In this document: one piece after another, positions 5,013 to 6,194 of the stretch
Position numbering within the stretch: position 1 is the first letter of the stretch
Layout of the letters: every line of letters starts with the position of its first letter
Source: an uncultured Clostridia bacterium
Lineage (GTDB): Bacteria; Bacillota; Clostridia; Oscillospirales; Butyricicoccaceae
Direction of reading: 5' to 3'
DNA: 6,194 bases
Assembly: GCA_910586575.1 (NCBI GenBank)
Contig: CAJUJQ010000168.1
Span: forward strand, 1 to 6,194
Made by a program: the position numbers and the translations under genes
The notes under the pieces: generated by a model
The model's input: the letters and a program-made list of their open reading frames with translations, nothing else
Told to the model about the DNA's origin: nothing
The model's database searches: none

Positions 5013-5046
5013 ACAAAGCCCGCGCGGGCAGCTGCGTGGGTTTTGT
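5013..5046 (+). terminator. Terminator-like hairpin after the CdaR-type gene
   Basis: A 13-pair stem (5013-5025 with 5034-5046, two GU wobbles) encloses an eight-base loop, 26 bases after the stop codon. The T run TTTT (5041-5044) pairs with the A run on the left arm, as in many A-tract/T-tract terminators. The sequence after it is only moderately T-rich, so read-through into ftsE is possible. Confidence 0.6.
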
Positions 5047-5062
5047 ACCTTTACTCTCGTCC

Positions 5063-5191
5063 CTCCCGCAGGCGAAATAAAGCTTTTAATCAGCTTTTCT
5101 CGAAAGAGCTGCGGGAGTCCAGAGGGCATAGCCCTTTGGCGCTGCCTTGCGTAAGACGCCCTCTGGCGAGGAGCGCCGCAGGCGAATTAAA
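5063..5191. repeat. Composite palindromic intergenic repeat
   Basis: This segment is built of repeats. CTCCCGCAG (5063-5071) is the inverse of CTGCGGGAG (5109-5117) and encloses a smaller hairpin AAAGCT (5079-5084) with AGCTTT (5092-5097). CCAGAGGGC (5119-5127) is the exact inverse of GCCCTCTGG (5158-5166) and also pairs locally with GCCCTTTGG (5131-5139, one wobble). GCAGGCGAAATAAA (5068-5081) recurs as GCAGGCGAATTAAA (5178-5191), one mismatch, 110 bases on. Similar CCAGAGGGC/GCCCTCTGG elements occur between genes in gut Clostridia, from memory. No protein is encoded, so it would be a REP- or MITE-like non-autonomous element. Confidence 0.6.
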
Positions 5192-5248
5192 ATCATCCGT
5201 CCGGGACCGCCGGGCGGGGCGCGGCGTGCCTGACGCGTCTGCGCATAT

Positions 5249-5255
5249 AAGGAGG
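5249..5255 (+). promoter_or_regulatory. Ribosome binding site of ftsE
   Basis: AAGGAGG, an optimal Shine-Dalgarno sequence, lies ten bases before GTG 5266 and 19 before ATG 5275, so it favours the GTG start. Confidence 0.75.
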
Positions 5256-5265
5256 CATTGAAACC

Positions 5266-5955
5266 GTGATCAGAATGAGCGACGTCAGCATGGTGTATGA
5301 CAACGGCACACGGGCCGTACATAAGGCGACGCTGCGGATTGATGAGGGCGAATTCGTTTTCCTGACCGGCTCGTCCGGTTCCGGCAAATCGACGCTAATC
5401 AAACTGCTGACTGGCGAAATCCGCCCAACTTCCGGACGGATTGTCGTCAACAACTATAATATCAGCAATATCAAAAAGCGCGAAATCCCGTACCTGCGCC
5501 GTACCCTTGGCGTTGTGTTTCAGGATTTCCGCCTGATTGCCGATAAATCGGTCTATGAGAATGTCGCGTTTGCCATGCGTGCCATTGGCGCGCGCAACCG
5601 CGCCATCCGCAAGCGTGTGCGTTATGTGCTTGAGCTTGTCGGGCTGAACGATAAAATGGACGTCCGCCCGCAGGAGCTTTCCGGCGGTGAGCAGCAGCGT
5701 GTCGCCATTGCGCGCGCGCTAGTGAACAATCCGCGTCTCATCATCGCGGACGAGCCGACCGGCAACCTTGACCCGGCGCGTTCGCTGGAGCTGATGACCC
5801 TTTTCGAGAAGATCAACGAGCTTGGTACGACCGTCCTCATCGTAACCCATGAGAAGGAGCTGGTTGATAAGTTCGAGAAGCGCGTGATTGTCATCAACAA
5901 TGGTGAGATTATCAGTGATCAAACAGGTGGGTACTACGAATATGAAGAACTTTAG
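5266..5955 (+). CDS. ftsE: Cell division ATP-binding protein FtsE
   Basis: The 229-residue cytoplasmic ATPase of the FtsEX complex, which is ABC-transporter-like but is thought to pass a conformational signal through FtsX to peptidoglycan hydrolases or their activators outside the membrane. All ABC ATPase motifs are intact: Walker A GSSGSGKST (35-43), Q-loop Gln86 in VVFQDFRL, signature LSGGEQQRVAIARA (138-151), Walker B LIIADEP (158-164) followed by TGNLDP, and the H-loop His195 in VTHE. VFQDFRL and the length are typical of FtsE. The start is GTG 5266, set by AAGGAGG at 5249-5255. The last 14 bases overlap ftsX, so translation is probably coupled. No clear promoter is visible in the 80 bases upstream; it may lie inside the repeat region, or transcription may read through from the CdaR-type gene. 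Confidence 0.97.
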   Translation: MIRMSDVSMVYDNGTRAVHKATLRIDEGEFVFLTGSSGSGKSTLIKLLTGEIRPTSGRIVVNNYNISNIKKREIPYLRRTLGVVFQDFRLIADKSVYENVAFAMRAIGARNRAIRKRVRYVLELVGLNDKMDVRPQELSGGEQQRVAIARALVNNPRLIIADEPTGNLDPARSLELMTLFEKINELGTTVLIVTHEKELVDKFEKRVIVINNGEIISDQTGGYYEYEEL

Positions 5956-6194
5956 TTATTTCTTGAAGGAGGGCGTTCGCAGCATTTTCCATCATGGGTT
6001 CATGAGCTTTGCGACCGTCAGCATTATTCTGGCGTGCCTGCTTATGACCGGCAGTGTGACCCTGCTTTCCTTCAATATCAATCTGGCAATCAATGATCTT
6101 CAGGCGCAAAGCGAGATCATTGTCTGGGTAGACGAAAACTACACCAGCGAGCAGGCCCGCGCGATGGAGCGGGAGCTGCTGGCGATTGAAAACG
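5942..6194 (+). CDS. ftsX: Cell division protein FtsX (5' part, cut by window edge)
   Basis: The first 84 residues of the membrane partner of FtsE, running off the window without a stop. The start MKNFSYFLKEGVRSIFHHG is the typical cytoplasmic opening, a hydrophobic segment at about 22-44 is the first transmembrane helix, and SEIIVWVDENYTSEQARAM (57-75) begins the large extracellular domain that contacts the hydrolase side. ATG 5942 lies ten bases after the Shine-Dalgarno AGGTGGG (5925-5931), which is inside ftsE. The two genes overlap by 14 bases in different frames, the usual tight coupling of this pair. FtsX proteins are normally about 300 residues with four transmembrane helices, so most of the gene lies beyond the edge. 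Confidence 0.95.
   Translation, partial: MKNFSYFLKEGVRSIFHHGFMSFATVSIILACLLMTGSVTLLSFNINLAINDLQAQSEIIVWVDENYTSEQARAMERELLAIEN

Noticed and set aside
3901..5016. Long minus-strand open frame opposite the CdaR-type gene.
   Set aside because: Shadow frame; the plus strand has a clear helix-turn-helix protein with a ribosome binding site and promoter.

Overview
The window looks like chromosomal DNA of a GC-moderate, low-GC-lineage Gram-positive anaerobe, most likely a Clostridia member related to Oscillospiraceae/Ruminococcaceae. This is inference from several signs: strong Shine-Dalgarno sites, sigma-A-type promoters, a DUF4830 protein, a FabT-like MarR regulator paired with a DegV protein, and a CdaR-type regulator beside ftsEX. 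No mobile-element gene, tRNA, rRNA or CRISPR array is visible.

Layout. Positions 1-466 hold no recognisable gene but contain inverted repeats and may carry a dispersed intergenic repeat. A minus-strand operon follows, reading from 1849 down to 467: a FabT-like MarR repressor, then a DegV/FakB-like fatty-acid-binding protein. Its promoter is a good TTGTCG-17-TATAAT (1891-1919), with a candidate operator just downstream of the -10. All remaining genes are on the plus strand: a small membrane-anchored DUF4830 protein (2064-2558) closed by a clear GNRA-loop terminator; an RsuA-type 16S rRNA pseudouridine synthase (up to 3706) whose start codon is unclear; a CdaR/PucR-type regulator (3895-4986) behind an extended -10 promoter, a perfect AT palindrome and a leader hairpin; a 279-base spacer with a terminator-like hairpin and a palindromic repeat element; then ftsE (5266-5955) and the 5' end of ftsX (5942 to the window edge), overlapping by 14 bases.

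Function. The minus-strand pair suggests a small lipid-homeostasis unit: in FabT/FakB systems, DegV-type proteins present exogenous fatty acids for phosphorylation, and FabT represses fatty-acid synthesis when acyl-ACP is plentiful. FtsE and FtsX form the ABC-like complex that transmits a signal across the membrane to peptidoglycan hydrolases. The CdaR-type regulator lies just upstream of ftsEX, but a terminator-like hairpin and a repeat separate them, so co-transcription is uncertain. I see nothing that is clearly a new multi-gene system. The points most worth following are regulatory sites, one substituted ligand-motif residue in DegV, the unusual rsuA start, and the repeats.
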